From Roseateles depolymerans (GTDB taxonomy: Bacteria; Pseudomonadota; Gammaproteobacteria; Burkholderiales; Burkholderiaceae_C), in the NCBI RefSeq assembly GCF_003387155.1, contig NZ_QUMT01000005.1, forward strand, positions 248,001-312,000: a stretch of 64,000 nt of DNA, written 5' to 3'. Positions 29,299 to 37,790 of the stretch are shown one piece after another. The translations under genes were made by a program, and so were the position numbers. A model generated the notes under the pieces. The model made no database searches and was not told the DNA's origin. It was given only the letters and a program-made list of their open reading frames with translations. Every line of letters begins with the position of its first letter. Position 1 is the stretch's first letter.

Positions 29299-29748
29299 GG
29301 CAGAACTCCGGACGACAGCGGTCAGGCTCGGCCCAAAGGTGGGCGCAGCCAAGGCGCTTTTTGCGGCGCCTCTTCTCTGAATGTCGGCAGCGGGAGCGGC
29401 GACTTGAGACGCCGAACGGTGTCGGGGTGGTAAATCCTGCCGGGGATCGGGGGGCAGATGGGGCGGGGGATCGGTGGCGGGCGCGTCGGAAAGAGGAAGC
29501 CCGGGGCCCCTTTGCTCCATGTCACTCCTGTCCGGCTGCGCCGGCCATTCCCCTCTTTACTTCCGCAAAGGGGCCCCGGGCTCCCTCTTTCCTGCACCGA
29601 GTACTGCCAGCAGGGCGGAGGACTGCGGTCGCCGCGCAGCTGTGGGCAACGCTGTAGGTCTAGTCGCTAACGTCCATCAGCCACGTGGGTAGGCCGGGGC
29701 GCGTGCCACAGAGGTGCGCTTGCGCAGATCCAGGCCCGGTCTGCGGGG
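29299..29748. other. Intergenic region holding hairpin copy B
   Basis: The 450 bases between the exporter stop and the carbonic anhydrase start contain the hairpin repeat at 29488-29592. Outside it no gene, promoter or terminator could be supported. Confidence 0.5.
29488..29592 (-). repeat. Variable-arm hairpin repeat, copy B
   Basis: Arms of 27 bases (29488-29514 and 29566-29592) pair at 26 positions; the exception is G.U on the minus strand and A.C on the plus strand. The 51-base core at 29515-29565 reads, on the minus strand, CGGAAGTAAAG, inner hairpin CCGGC-GCA-GCCGG, then AGGAGTGACATGGAG. The flank before it on the minus strand is GCAGTACTCGGTG. Only arm composition, not sequence, resembles the other copies (purine-rich outer part, GC-rich middle, CTTTG next to the core). 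Confidence 0.9.
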
Positions 29749-30954
29749 TCAGGCCACTTCGCGTCGGATCCAGGTCCAGGAGAACAGGCCGATGCACAGC
29801 AGGCCGGCCGATGTCAGCGCCAGCACCAGCGTCGAGTGCATCACCAGGGGCACCAGCACACCAGCGACCACACCGTTCGCCGCGCTGCCCACGCAGGCCT
29901 GCAGCGACGAGGCCATGCCGCGCCGCTCCGGCGCCTGGTCCAGCACCATCAAGGTCACCACCGGCACCATCAGCGCCCAGCCAAAGGCGAAGCCGCCAAT
30001 CAGCGGGAAGGACCACCAGGCACTCACCGGCAGCAGAAGGTTGCCGGCGATGTTCAGCAGGGAGGTGATCACCATGATCAGGAAGCCGCGTTTGATCTGG
30101 CGGGCCGGCGGAATACGGCCCGCCAAGCGTCCGCTGAGCCAGGCCCCGCCCATGATGCCGCCGATGGTGAAGAGGAAGAAGATGAAGAACTGCGTGGGCG
30201 CCAGGCCCAGGTGCTCGCCCAGGAAGACCGGCGCCGCCAGCACATAGAGGAACATGCCGTTGAACGGAATGCCGCTGGCCAGGGTGAGCAGCAGGAAGCG
30301 GCGGCTGGTCACCAGGCTGCGGTAGCCGCGCATCAGGGCCCGCACGTTGAAGGGCTGCTTGTGGTCCTTGTGCAGGGTCTCGGGCAGCAGGCGCCAGTTG
30401 GAGACGAAGAGCAGCGCGCCTACGCCGCTGAGGAACCAGAAAATGGCGTGCCAGTCGGCGTGAGCAAACAGGAAGCCACCAATCATCGGCGCGATGGCAG
30501 GCGCCAGGCCGAAGAAAATGGTCACCTGGGACATCACCCGCTGCGCTTCGGAAGGCGGGAACATGTCGCGGATGATGGCGCGGGACACGACCACACCAGC
30601 CCCCGCCGACAGCCCCTGCACCACGCGCCAGAACACCAGTTGGCCAATGCTGCCCGCCAGCGCGCAGCCGACTGAGGCCAGGGTGAACACCGCCATGCCA
30701 GCCAGCACCACCGGACGACGTCCGAAACTGTCGGACAAGGCGCCGTGGAAAAGGTTCATCACCGCAAAGCCCAGCAGGTAGCCAGACAAGGTCTGCTGCA
30801 TCTGCACCGGCGTCGCATCCAGGGCACGTGCAATGCCGGCAAAGGCAGGCAGGAACGTGTCGATGGAAAATGGGCCCACGGTGGCCAGCGCCGCCAGAAG
30901 GATGGAAAGCGCCCAGCGCGGGGCGCGCCAGAGTTGGCTGGCTTGTGGATTCAT
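29749..30954 (-). CDS. MFS drug exporter, Bcr/CflA family
   Basis: A 401-residue, twelve-helix major facilitator. The first helix has the Bcr/CflA motif FSIDTFLPAF, loop 2-3 has GALSDSFGRRPVVLAG (motif A), and helix 5 has the antiporter motif C region GLAPAIAPMIGG. Such proteins expel bicyclomycin, chloramphenicol, sulfonamides or peptides by proton antiport. It is divergent from the oxidoreductase gene at 31110 with a 155-base gap that must hold both promoters. Confidence 0.93.
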   Translation of the reverse strand: MNPQASQLWRAPRWALSILLAALATVGPFSIDTFLPAFAGIARALDATPVQMQQTLSGYLLGFAVMNLFHGALSDSFGRRPVVLAGMAVFTLASVGCALAGSIGQLVFWRVVQGLSAGAGVVVSRAIIRDMFPPSEAQRVMSQVTIFFGLAPAIAPMIGGFLFAHADWHAIFWFLSGVGALLFVSNWRLLPETLHKDHKQPFNVRALMRGYRSLVTSRRFLLLTLASGIPFNGMFLYVLAAPVFLGEHLGLAPTQFFIFFLFTIGGIMGGAWLSGRLAGRIPPARQIKRGFLIMVITSLLNIAGNLLLPVSAWWSFPLIGGFAFGWALMVPVVTLMVLDQAPERRGMASSLQACVGSAANGVVAGVLVPLVMHSTLVLALTSAGLLCIGLFSWTWIRREVA

Positions 30955-31109
30955 CCGGGATGGACCTGCAAGGTGTATGCGTTGGGTGGTCGTCAGCCAA
31001 ACAGGCTGTGCGATTGCCGCCCTTGCGGTGGAATGGGAGATCGGCGGCGCACGGCAGTGTAGCGGCGGCCCCTACACTGCGACGGTTTTGCGGGCGAGGA
31101 GCAGCGGGC

Positions 31110-32093
31110 GTGCCTGGGGTGTTGAGTATTGGTGTGATCGGACTGGGTGTGATGGGGCAACGCATGTTGGCCCGTCTGGCCGGTCATGGCCGTTTGCGGG
31201 TGACCCGGGTGTGGGACGAAAATCCCGCAGTGCTGGCGCAGGCGCTGGCCCACTATCCGCTGTTGCGTGCTGCCAGCAGTGCGCAGGCGTTGATGCAGGA
31301 GCCCGGGTTGCATGGGGTGTATATCGCCACGCCGCCCGCGTCCCACATGGCACTCACCGACGAGGCATTCGATGCCGGACTGTCGGTGTTGTGCGAGAAG
31401 CCCCTGACCACGGATTTCGAGGCGGCGAAGGTCGCGATTTCGCGCATTCAGCGGGAGCAGCGGCGTGCTGCAGTGAACTATTCGCTGGCATCGTCGACGG
31501 GGCTGGCAACATTGCAACTCGCCTTCGGCATCGGCGCGCGGCGCACGCTGGGCACGCTGCAGGAAGTGCGGATCGAAGCGCGTTTCTCGGCCTGGCCTCG
31601 GCCGTGGCAACGTCAGGCCGGGCCCTGGTTGGCTCAGCGCACGGAAGGCGGTTTCACCCGCGAGGTGCTGTCCCACTTCATCTTCGTGCTGCAACGGGTG
31701 CTGGGGCCCGCAGACGTGGTGTCGAGCCGGGTCACCTGGCCGGACGACGGCATCAGTGCCGAGACAGCCCTGGAAGCAGAACTCCAGGCAGCCGGTGTGG
31801 CCGTCAGCATCCGCGCCGGGATCGGCGGCGATAAGGCCGACGACACCCGCATGTGGTGGCGCGCCACCGAAGGGGAAGTCGAACTGCGCGATTGGTTCGG
31901 GGTGACCCAGCATCGTCATGGGGAAAAGGCACAGAGCCTGGGGGACACCGACATGCTCCGCATGACCGGCATGAACGACCAGCTCAGCCATTGGTCCGCC
32001 ATGCTCGAAGGTCGGTCGCACAGCCTGCCCAGCTTTGCGGAAGCCCTCGCAGTGCAGCGTACCGTCGAGCGGTTGCTCATCGGGGCGGGGTGA
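31110..32093 (+). CDS. Gfo/Idh/MocA family oxidoreductase
   Basis: An NAD(P)-dependent dehydrogenase-like protein of 327 residues. The start is the GTG at 31110, eight bases after GAGGAG; the open frame continues further upstream, but its extra residues are not protein-like. The Rossmann motif is IGVIGLGVMGQRM (about 6-18) and the EKP motif is CEKPLTTD (about 97-104), followed by a C-terminal alpha/beta substrate domain. The substrate, usually a sugar or inositol, cannot be told from the sequence. Confidence 0.88.
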   Translation: MPGVLSIGVIGLGVMGQRMLARLAGHGRLRVTRVWDENPAVLAQALAHYPLLRAASSAQALMQEPGLHGVYIATPPASHMALTDEAFDAGLSVLCEKPLTTDFEAAKVAISRIQREQRRAAVNYSLASSTGLATLQLAFGIGARRTLGTLQEVRIEARFSAWPRPWQRQAGPWLAQRTEGGFTREVLSHFIFVLQRVLGPADVVSSRVTWPDDGISAETALEAELQAAGVAVSIRAGIGGDKADDTRMWWRATEGEVELRDWFGVTQHRHGEKAQSLGDTDMLRMTGMNDQLSHWSAMLEGRSHSLPSFAEALAVQRTVERLLIGAG

Positions 32094-32145
32094 AGCTTCT
32101 CGGGGGACTCTGCTGGAGGTGTGCGGCGGGTTCTCTGCCTGCGCT

Positions 32146-32318
32146 AGATCAGGAAGGCGGGAGCCCCTTCCCCTCCATGCCAGGGCCCGAGGCCCTGGCC
32201 TTCGCTAGGCTCAAACAGTCCACAGGACTGTTTGAGTCCGAGCTCAGTCCCTTCTGTCCGGCTTCGCCGGCCATTCATTCCTTGACTTCCGGGGAAGGGG
32301 CTCCCGCCTTCCTGATCT
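32146..32318 (-). repeat. Variable-arm hairpin repeat, copy C, with 68-base insert
   Basis: Arms 32146-32172 and 32292-32318 are perfectly complementary over 27 bases. The core (32173-32291, 119 bases) matches copy D except for a 68-base insert at 32180-32247. The insert holds two perfect hairpins: an 8-bp stem CCAGGGCC with loop CGA (32180-32198) and a 12-bp stem CTCAAACAGTCC with loop ACA (32210-32236). The conserved inner hairpin CCGGC-GAA-GCCGG (minus strand) is kept. It lies between two convergent genes. Outer flanks CTCGAG and GCGCAGGCAGAG resemble copy A. Confidence 0.9.
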
Positions 32319-32381
32319 CGGACTCGAGTACTGCTGAAGGGGCAGAGCGGCATGGCAGAGGCTGTCGCGCTGCGGCATCGC

Positions 32382-32711
32382 TCATCCCGTCGCCACACTC
32401 GCCAGGCGGGGCCCGCGCACGCGAGTGTCCTTGGCGGTGCGGGTGCGCGTCATGAGCAGGAGATAAACCACCGTCGTCAGCAGCAGGGCCAGAGCGCCCG
32501 CCTGCCAGAAGACCACTCGCCAAAGCAGCTCTGCCCCTTTGAGCAGCGTCCATGTCGCATTCAGAATGGCCATGCCGTCGGCGCCAAACACCCAATGCAG
32601 CAGCGCCGCCCAGACGCACAGCCACAGCAGCAGGCTCAGCGCCAGAAACATCATCAAGCGGGTGAAAAACAGACGGGCACAGTAGGCCCAGGGATCGTCG
32701 TAAGGGGTCAT
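32382..32711 (-). CDS. Small membrane protein of unknown function
   Basis: A 109-residue protein with two long hydrophobic segments (about 15-42, RLMMFLALSLLLWLCVWAALL in parts RLMMFLALSLLL and WLCVWAALL; and 62-87, RVVFWQAGALALLLTTVVYLLL in parts) and a short basic tail. The N-terminus has the acidic aromatic stretch PYDDPWAYCARLFF. It is convergent with the oxidoreductase gene and about 200 bases downstream of cysK. No named family was recognised, but composition and strand context support a real gene. Confidence 0.65.
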   Translation of the reverse strand: MTPYDDPWAYCARLFFTRLMMFLALSLLLWLCVWAALLHWVFGADGMAILNATWTLLKGAELLWRVVFWQAGALALLLTTVVYLLLMTRTRTAKDTRVRGPRLASVATG

Positions 32712-32915
32712 CAGCCGCTCCTCAGGAGCCAGGGGAAATCAGGCAGACCCCAGTCGCCCACCCAGCAAAAGCCGTAGCCGGCCCAGCAAGCGGGGACGAG
32801 GGTCCTCAATCCCGCGTTTGTCATCGGCACAGCGCCAGCAGTTCCCCGGCGCCCTCCCCTACACCGGTGGGAGAGCGGCGCTCTGCATGGCGTCTTCGAG
32901 GAGGGCCGTTCCCGC

Positions 32916-33836
32916 TTAGGTCGGGAGGAAGCCTTCCACCGAGAGGTAGCGCTCGCCCGTGTCGTAGTTGAAGCCCAGCACGCGCGGGTGGTCGCCCAGC
33001 TCGGGCAGCTTCTTGGCAATCGCCGCCAGCGTGGCACCACTGGAGATGCCCACCAGCAGCCCCTCTTCACGGGCGCTGCGCCGCGCGTATTCGCGGGCTT
33101 CCTCAGCATCGACCTGGATCACGCCGTCCAGCAGCGCGGTGTCCAGGTTCTTGGGAATGAAGCCAGCACCAATGCCCTGGATGGGGTGCGGGCTCGGCGA
33201 CCCGCCACTGATGACCGGCGAGGCAGCCGGTTCCACCGCAAACACCTTCAGCTTCGGCCAGGCCTTCTTCAGCACCTGCGCACAACCCGTGATGTGGCCG
33301 CCAGTGCCCACCCCCGTGATCAGCACATCCAGCCCCTCCGGAAAATCTTCCAGAATCTCCTGCGCGGTGGTGCGCACATGCACGTCCACATTGGCGCCGT
33401 TCTCGAATTGCTGCGGAATCCAGGCCCCAGGCGTCTGGGCGGCCAGTTCCTCGGCCCGGGCGATCGCGCCCTTCATGCCCTTCTCACGCGGCGTCAGGTC
33501 AAAGGTGGCACCATAAGCCAGCATCAGGCGGCGGCGCTCCACCGACATGCTGTCCGGCATCACCAGCACCAGCTTGTAGCCCTTCACCGCCGCCACCATG
33601 GCCAGGCCCACGCCCGTGTTGCCAGAGGTCGGCTCGATGATGGTGCCGCCCGGCTTCAGCACGCCTCGCGCCTCTGCATCCTCAATCATGGCCAGCGCAA
33701 TGCGGTCCTTGATGGAGCCGCCCGGGTTGCTGCGTTCGGACTTGATCCAGACCTCGGACGCCTGGCCGGCAAACAGGCGCTGAAGACGAATGTGGGGCGT
33801 GCGGCCAATGGTGGCCAGAACGTTGTCTGCTTTCAT
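32916..33836 (-). CDS. cysK: Cysteine synthase A
   Basis: The PLP-dependent O-acetylserine sulfhydrylase, making cysteine from O-acetylserine and sulfide. It has 306 residues starting [11 protein letters not shown] with AGGA upstream. The PLP lysine is in [12 protein letters not shown], the phosphate/substrate loop is [10 protein letters not shown], the GTGGHITG loop holds the PLP phosphate, and the C-terminal [10 protein letters not shown] is typical. Residue identity between CysK and CysM is close; length and the GVGTGG region favour CysK. Confidence 0.92.
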   Translation of the reverse strand: MKADNVLATIGRTPHIRLQRLFAGQASEVWIKSERSNPGGSIKDRIALAMIEDAEARGVLKPGGTIIEPTSGNTGVGLAMVAAVKGYKLVLVMPDSMSVERRRLMLAYGATFDLTPREKGMKGAIARAEELAAQTPGAWIPQQFENGANVDVHVRTTAQEILEDFPEGLDVLITGVGTGGHITGCAQVLKKAWPKLKVFAVEPAASPVISGGSPSPHPIQGIGAGFIPKNLDTALLDGVIQVDAEEAREYARRSAREEGLLVGISSGATLAAIAKKLPELGDHPRVLGFNYDTGERYLSVEGFLPT

Positions 33837-34009
33837 GGGAGCTTCCTGCAATGAAGCCCCCATGCTAAGAGGAAATGGGAGGCCCTGGGAGCCTGTGCGT
33901 TCCTACAGAAGGGCCAACAAGAGATCAGCCCCATGGGCACGCGGGTCGGGCGATAAGCGTGTGGACGTGGGGGGCTGGCAGGGACGCTGGCGCCACAACC
34001 CTCAGCGGC

Positions 34010-34465
34010 TCAGCTGCTCAACCGCTTTTCCATGAACACCAGCCTCGGGTCCGGCGCATGCGGACCGAACGGCTCACGCCGGTCATAGCCCATGCGCTCA
34101 TACAAGGCCAGCGCTTCCGCCTGGTGCACGCCCGCCTCCAGCCGCACCAGCGGAATGCCCTGGGCCCGCAGATGGGCCTCGAGCTGCTCCATCAGCGCCT
34201 TGGACAAACCCCGTCCCCGGAAGTGCGGTTGCACGAACATGCCCTTGATTTCGCCGTAAGGCTCGGCGTCCGCATCCTTGACGACGCGCACCGCCCCGCA
34301 CCCGGCCAGCCACTCCGCCAGCCAGACGCCCAGGAAGAGCTCCTTGGCACCGGAGGACGGCATGGCGTCACCGGCCGGGTCCGCGGAAGCCGCCGAAGCG
34401 GCTTGCGATTGCGCCAGCAGGGATTGGGCCGCCTGGCTGCGGGGGTCAAGGGCTACGATCTGCAT
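34010..34465 (-). CDS. GNAT family N-acetyltransferase
   Basis: A 151-residue acetyltransferase. The acetyl-CoA binding motif A is visible as MFVQPHFRGRGLSKALM (Q/RxxGxG/A type) and motif B as LYERMGYDRREPFG. The start MQIVALDP at 34465 has AGGCGG upstream; a longer frame to 34528 would run toward the RNase P RNA promoter. The substrate is unknown. It is divergent from rnpB. Confidence 0.85.
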   Translation of the reverse strand: MQIVALDPRSQAAQSLLAQSQAASAASADPAGDAMPSSGAKELFLGVWLAEWLAGCGAVRVVKDADAEPYGEIKGMFVQPHFRGRGLSKALMEQLEAHLRAQGIPLVRLEAGVHQAEALALYERMGYDRREPFGPHAPDPRLVFMEKRLSS

Positions 34466-34539
34466 GTCCGCCTGCGGGCAATTCCCGTTCCCGGCAGAAA
34501 CCACCCGAGTGCCCGCCCGGCCGGACACCCGCCGTCCCC

Positions 34540-34545
34540 TACAAT
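34540..34545 (+). promoter_or_regulatory. Likely -10 box of rnpB
   Basis: TACAAT lies eight bases before the first base of the RNase P RNA, a good distance for transcription to begin at the P1 helix. No clear -35 box is seen in the GC-rich sequence before it. Confidence 0.5.
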
Positions 34546-34553
34546 GCGCCGGT

Positions 34554-34888
34554 GAAGCAAGCCAGACCGCCGCTGGTGCAATCGTGGAAACACGGCACTG
34601 GAGGAAGGTCCGGACTGCATAGAGCGGCGTAGCAGCTAACGGCTGCCCGGCGAAAGCCGAGGATCAGAGCAACAGAGACGAGTCGGACGGGGCCCGCCCC
34701 GTCCGGGTGAAACGGGCAATCTCTACGCGCAGCAACACCAAGTAGGCCAGCGTTGATGCGGCTCGCAGAGCTGGCGGGTAGGTGGCACCGAGCCGTGGCA
34801 GTGATGCCCGGCCCAGAGGAATGGCGGTCACGCAGGCAGGTCCGCAAGGACCCGCCTGTGCACAGAATCCGGCCTATCGGCTTGCTTC
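34554..34888 (+). ncRNA. rnpB: RNase P RNA
   Basis: The catalytic RNA that trims tRNA 5' leaders. The ends form helix P1: GAAGCAAGCC at the 5' end and GGCTTGCTTC at the 3' end are perfectly complementary. Universally conserved segments are present: GAGGAAGGTCCGGACT near position 60 of the RNA, and ACAGAATCCGGCCTATCGG near the 3' end (the P4 strand and neighbouring bases). The 335-base length and the GC-rich P12-like stem (GACGGGGC/GCCCCGTC) fit a bacterial type A RNA. No U-tract terminator follows before the convergent gene at 34894. Confidence 0.96.
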
Positions 34889-34893
34889 ACACT

Positions 34894-35886
34894 TTATTCA
34901 TCATCCCCGGACGTCTGCTCCTGGTCATTGCGCTTGCGGGCCTGCTTCTGCAAAGGGGCCTCCAGGCGCTGCATCCCGTCCACGAAGCTGTCCACCGGCT
35001 TGGGCGTCACCAGGCGCAGCGCAGGCGGAGGCAAGGCACTCAGGTAGTTGGGGCCCAGCCAGTGCTGCTGTTCAGTCCGCCGACCCACCGTGAGCACCAG
35101 GCCCAGCAGCGCCATGCCGCCAATGGCCAGCGCCAGACGGCGACGCGGACGGGGCCACACCACCGTGGCATGCCACCACAGCAGCGCCGCGCCGCCAACG
35201 GACACCGCCAAAGTGTCCAGGGCCATCAGTCGCGGCCAGGACAAGGCATACGCCAGCACCGGCAGCGTCACGTCCAGCAACTGGAACACCAGGCTCACCA
35301 CCAGCGCCCGCCACAGGTGGGCGCCGAAGGCGAACCAGTGGCGGAAGAGCTGTGTCACCAGCGCCCAGGCCGCCGCCCAGGTCAGCGCCAGCGCCACCGG
35401 CATCAGCACGCCGCTGATGGTGTCCACCCAGGTGCTGCTGCCGTCAGTGCCGGACCAGTTGGTCAGCCAGAGCACCAGCAGCCACAGCACGCTCACCGCC
35501 GGCAGGGCCCAGGCCGGACGCGCGTCGCGGCGCATGGGTTCGTCGGCGCGGGGCAGCGGTTGCTCGTCCGGGAGCGCGTCCAGCGCGGTGCGCAGGCGCA
35601 ACCGGGTGCTGCCGAGTTGAACGACGTTCTGGGCGGTCCAGGGGGCCGTGGCGCCGGCGCCCAGCCGCTGGCCGTCCAGCCAGCCGCCGTTGCGGCTCTC
35701 CAGCAGCTCCAGTCGTGCGCCTGCCTCGGTCCAGTGCAGCAGGGCATGGGCGCCCGCCAGATGCGGGTCGGGCAGCACCAGGTCGGCAGACGGCGCGCGG
35801 CCAATGGTCAGCGGCCACTGGCGGACTTTGTGGGTCTCGCGGCAGTGACCCTCGCGGTCCAGGATCTCGATTACCGCGTGGTCCAT
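34894..35886 (-). CDS. FHA-domain membrane protein
   Basis: A 330-residue protein. Residues about 1-100 form a forkhead-associated (FHA) phosphothreonine-binding domain, with the core motifs IGRAPSADLVLPDPHLAGAH (in parts IGRAPSADLV and DPHLAGAHALLHW) and SRNGGWLDGQRL. About 190 residues with six hydrophobic helices follow, then a charged C-terminal tail. The gene overlaps the end of the upstream protease by 16 bases, so the two are co-translated and probably act together at the membrane. The phosphorylated partner is unknown. Confidence 0.85.
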   Translation of the reverse strand: MDHAVIEILDREGHCRETHKVRQWPLTIGRAPSADLVLPDPHLAGAHALLHWTEAGARLELLESRNGGWLDGQRLGAGATAPWTAQNVVQLGSTRLRLRTALDALPDEQPLPRADEPMRRDARPAWALPAVSVLWLLVLWLTNWSGTDGSSTWVDTISGVLMPVALALTWAAAWALVTQLFRHWFAFGAHLWRALVVSLVFQLLDVTLPVLAYALSWPRLMALDTLAVSVGGAALLWWHATVVWPRPRRRLALAIGGMALLGLVLTVGRRTEQQHWLGPNYLSALPPPALRLVTPKPVDSFVDGMQRLEAPLQKQARKRNDQEQTSGDDE

Positions 35887-37328
35887 GCGAATCCTTGCAG
35901 GTAGTGGCGCGTGAGGCGGGTGGCGTTGGCAAAGCTCACCCCGCGTGCATCAAAGCGGCCCAGCGCGCCTTCGGTGGACGCATCGACATTGGTCACCAGC
36001 ACGGAGACGTCATACAGGCCTTCCAGCTTGCGATAGGCCCGCAGGCAGGCGACGGCGCGCAGCGGCGGGCCATCCTTTTGCTGGACAAAGTCTTCGGTGC
36101 AGTAGGGCGCGGTGCGGTCCTTGTCGGCACCGCCCAGGCGTTCATTGCGGAAGCTGGCGGAAAACTGGCGGGAGAAGCGCAGGGCCCCCAGCTTGCTGCC
36201 GTCGTACGCTTCCTGGGTGACGCCCAGGTAGCCGGTCTGGAGTTCTTCGCTGATGAACAGCGCCTGCTCCATGCGGCATTGGGTGCGTTGCATTTGCAAG
36301 CCCTGGGCATCGGCCTCGGAGGCGCTGCCCCAGCAGCGCATGTACTGTTCCGGCGGGATGGGCAGGCGGTAGCGTGGGTGGTCGAGGCTGCGCCAGGGCT
36401 GGGCGGTGAAGTTGCGCACCAGCTCATCCTGGTAGGCCATCAGCTGTTCCTTGATGCGGGGCCAGGCCGGGCCCTTCATGGGCGCGGCGGTGCGGCTGCG
36501 GGTCAGCAGTGCGGAGGCGTGGCCGCCCGGGACCAGGAAGCTCATCTGCTGGGAGAAGAACATGGTGGAGACGTTGACACCGACCACCTCGCCCTCCTCG
36601 TCCAGCACGGGGCCGCCGCTCATGCCGGGGTTGATGGAGCCGGAGTAGTAGATGAGCGGGTCGAAGCTGCGCTCAACCAGCCCGTTGTAGGTGCCCTCGA
36701 CGACGGCAAAGGCCACGTCGTGCGGGTTGCCCATCGAGTAGATGCGCTCGCCCTTGGCCAGGGGACGGTCGGCGGGGCGGAACGGCAGAGGGGACGCCGT
36801 CATGCGGCGCACGAGCTCGGCCTTGCCACTCAGGCGCAGCAGGGCGAGGTCGCGGCGGACGTCCACGTCCAGCAGTTGGAGGTCGCCGCTTTCGCCGTCA
36901 GGGGTGGAAAACTGGAGGTGGTAGCGCTCAGGCTCCAGCGCATGCTGGCTGACGACGTGGTAGTTGGTGATGACCAGGCCGTCCGATGTCACCACGAAGC
37001 CCGAACCGACGGAAGCCTGGCTGCCGTTGAGCAGGGTGCGGACCTGCAGCAGTTGGGACCGGGTGCGGTCGTAGAGGCGGCGTGCGCTGGCGGAAAACTG
37101 GGCGGGGTGTTTGTCGGGCGACAGCGGCTTGGCGCTGGGCGCGGCCGGGTCGGTGGGGGCCGGGGATGCGTTCGACGTTGAGGCCGCAGCAGGCGTTGGT
37201 GGCGTTGCCGGTGGGTTTGCTGCTACGGCCCACGGCACTACAGCGCTGAGGCTGAGAGCCAGGCCGACGCGGATCCACAACCTGCGCAGGCCCTGGCGAG
37301 AGGTGAAGTCAGTGAACAGCTCAGACAA
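35871..37328 (-). CDS. Exported trypsin-like serine protease
   Basis: A 485-residue protein with a signal peptide (IRVGLALSLSAVVPWAVA, ending near residue 36), an Ala/Pro/Ser-rich linker, and a chymotrypsin-fold domain. The catalytic triad is visible: His in ITNYHVV, Asp in DVRRDLALL and Ser in NPGMSGGPV. There is no PDZ domain; the C-terminal 200 residues are unfamiliar and contain several Cys (MRCWGS, TQCRME, APYCTED, VACLRA). The start is a TTG at 37328 after AAGGAG. An ATG three codons before it, in another frame, reads only four codons. It is the first gene of a two-gene unit with the FHA protein. Confidence 0.85.
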   Translation of the reverse strand: MSELFTDFTSRQGLRRLWIRVGLALSLSAVVPWAVAANPPATPPTPAAASTSNASPAPTDPAAPSAKPLSPDKHPAQFSASARRLYDRTRSQLLQVRTLLNGSQASVGSGFVVTSDGLVITNYHVVSQHALEPERYHLQFSTPDGESGDLQLLDVDVRRDLALLRLSGKAELVRRMTASPLPFRPADRPLAKGERIYSMGNPHDVAFAVVEGTYNGLVERSFDPLIYYSGSINPGMSGGPVLDEEGEVVGVNVSTMFFSQQMSFLVPGGHASALLTRSRTAAPMKGPAWPRIKEQLMAYQDELVRNFTAQPWRSLDHPRYRLPIPPEQYMRCWGSASEADAQGLQMQRTQCRMEQALFISEELQTGYLGVTQEAYDGSKLGALRFSRQFSASFRNERLGGADKDRTAPYCTEDFVQQKDGPPLRAVACLRAYRKLEGLYDVSVLVTNVDASTEGALGRFDARGVSFANATRLTRHYLQGFAWTTR

Positions 37329-37458
37329 GCGACATTGCTCCTTCTAGGACCCCGGGGAAACCGTGGGGAGATCCCGAGGGCTCAAGCGTACATCGTGGCG
37401 CGGATGCGCCGGTGGGGGATGGGCAAAGAACCGCCGCATTCGGTTGGGCTGAGCGGAC

Positions 37459-37559
37459 GCGGAGACCAGGGGCACCCTGTTTCCTCCATGTCCCTTCTGC
37501 CCGGCTGCGCCGGTCATTCATTCCTTGACTTCCGGAAACAGGGCACCCCTGGTCTCCGC
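37459..37559 (-). repeat. Variable-arm hairpin repeat, copy D
   Basis: Arms 37459-37483 and 37535-37559 pair over 25 bases except two adjacent positions in the middle, which are C.A and A.C on the plus strand but U.G and G.U on the minus strand. Two further outer positions are unpaired or wobble, giving a possible 27-base arm. The 51-base core (37484-37534) on the minus strand reads CGGAAGTCAAGG, inner hairpin CCGGC-GCA-GCCGG, then AAGGGACATGGAG. The flank before it on the minus strand is GGGCTCGGTGG. Confidence 0.88.
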
Positions 37560-37711
37560 TCACCACCACCGAGCCCGGACAAGAAAAACCAGCGCTTCAC
37601 GGACACCCTGCCCGCCCCCTCTTCTCACATTGGGCTGGCGCCCCGCGCCTAGCCCACCCTCAAGCCACACCCGCGGAACTGGCTTTGCCAGGCCGCTGGG
37701 TGGCGCCCCTT

Positions 37712-37778
37712 GGGGGCAGGAGCGTGAGCGACTGGGGGGCCCTTCATTCAGGGGCAGGAGCGAAGCGACTGGGGGGCC
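37712..37778 (+). repeat. Two direct copies of a GC-rich intergenic repeat
   Basis: Two near-identical units lie at 37712-37742 and 37751-37778, each containing GGGGCAGGAGCG, then TGAGCGACT or AAGCGACT, then GGGGGGCC. They are separated by the short AT-richer spacer CTTCATTCA. Similar short GC-rich intergenic repeats are common in Burkholderiales genomes; the function is unknown. Confidence 0.75.
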
Positions 37779-37790
37779 AACGGTTCTCGG

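Larger units (their letters stand above)
37329..37790. other. Intergenic region with hairpin copy D and a direct repeat
   Basis: The 462 bases between the pyrC stop and the protease start hold hairpin copy D (37459-37559) and, next to pyrC, two copies of another repeat (37712-37778). No gene is supported here. Confidence 0.55.

Noticed and set aside
32711-33109. A 132-codon minus-strand frame overlapping the end of cysK
   Set aside because: Most of it is an out-of-frame shadow of cysK, and the remainder shows no ribosome site or protein-like composition.
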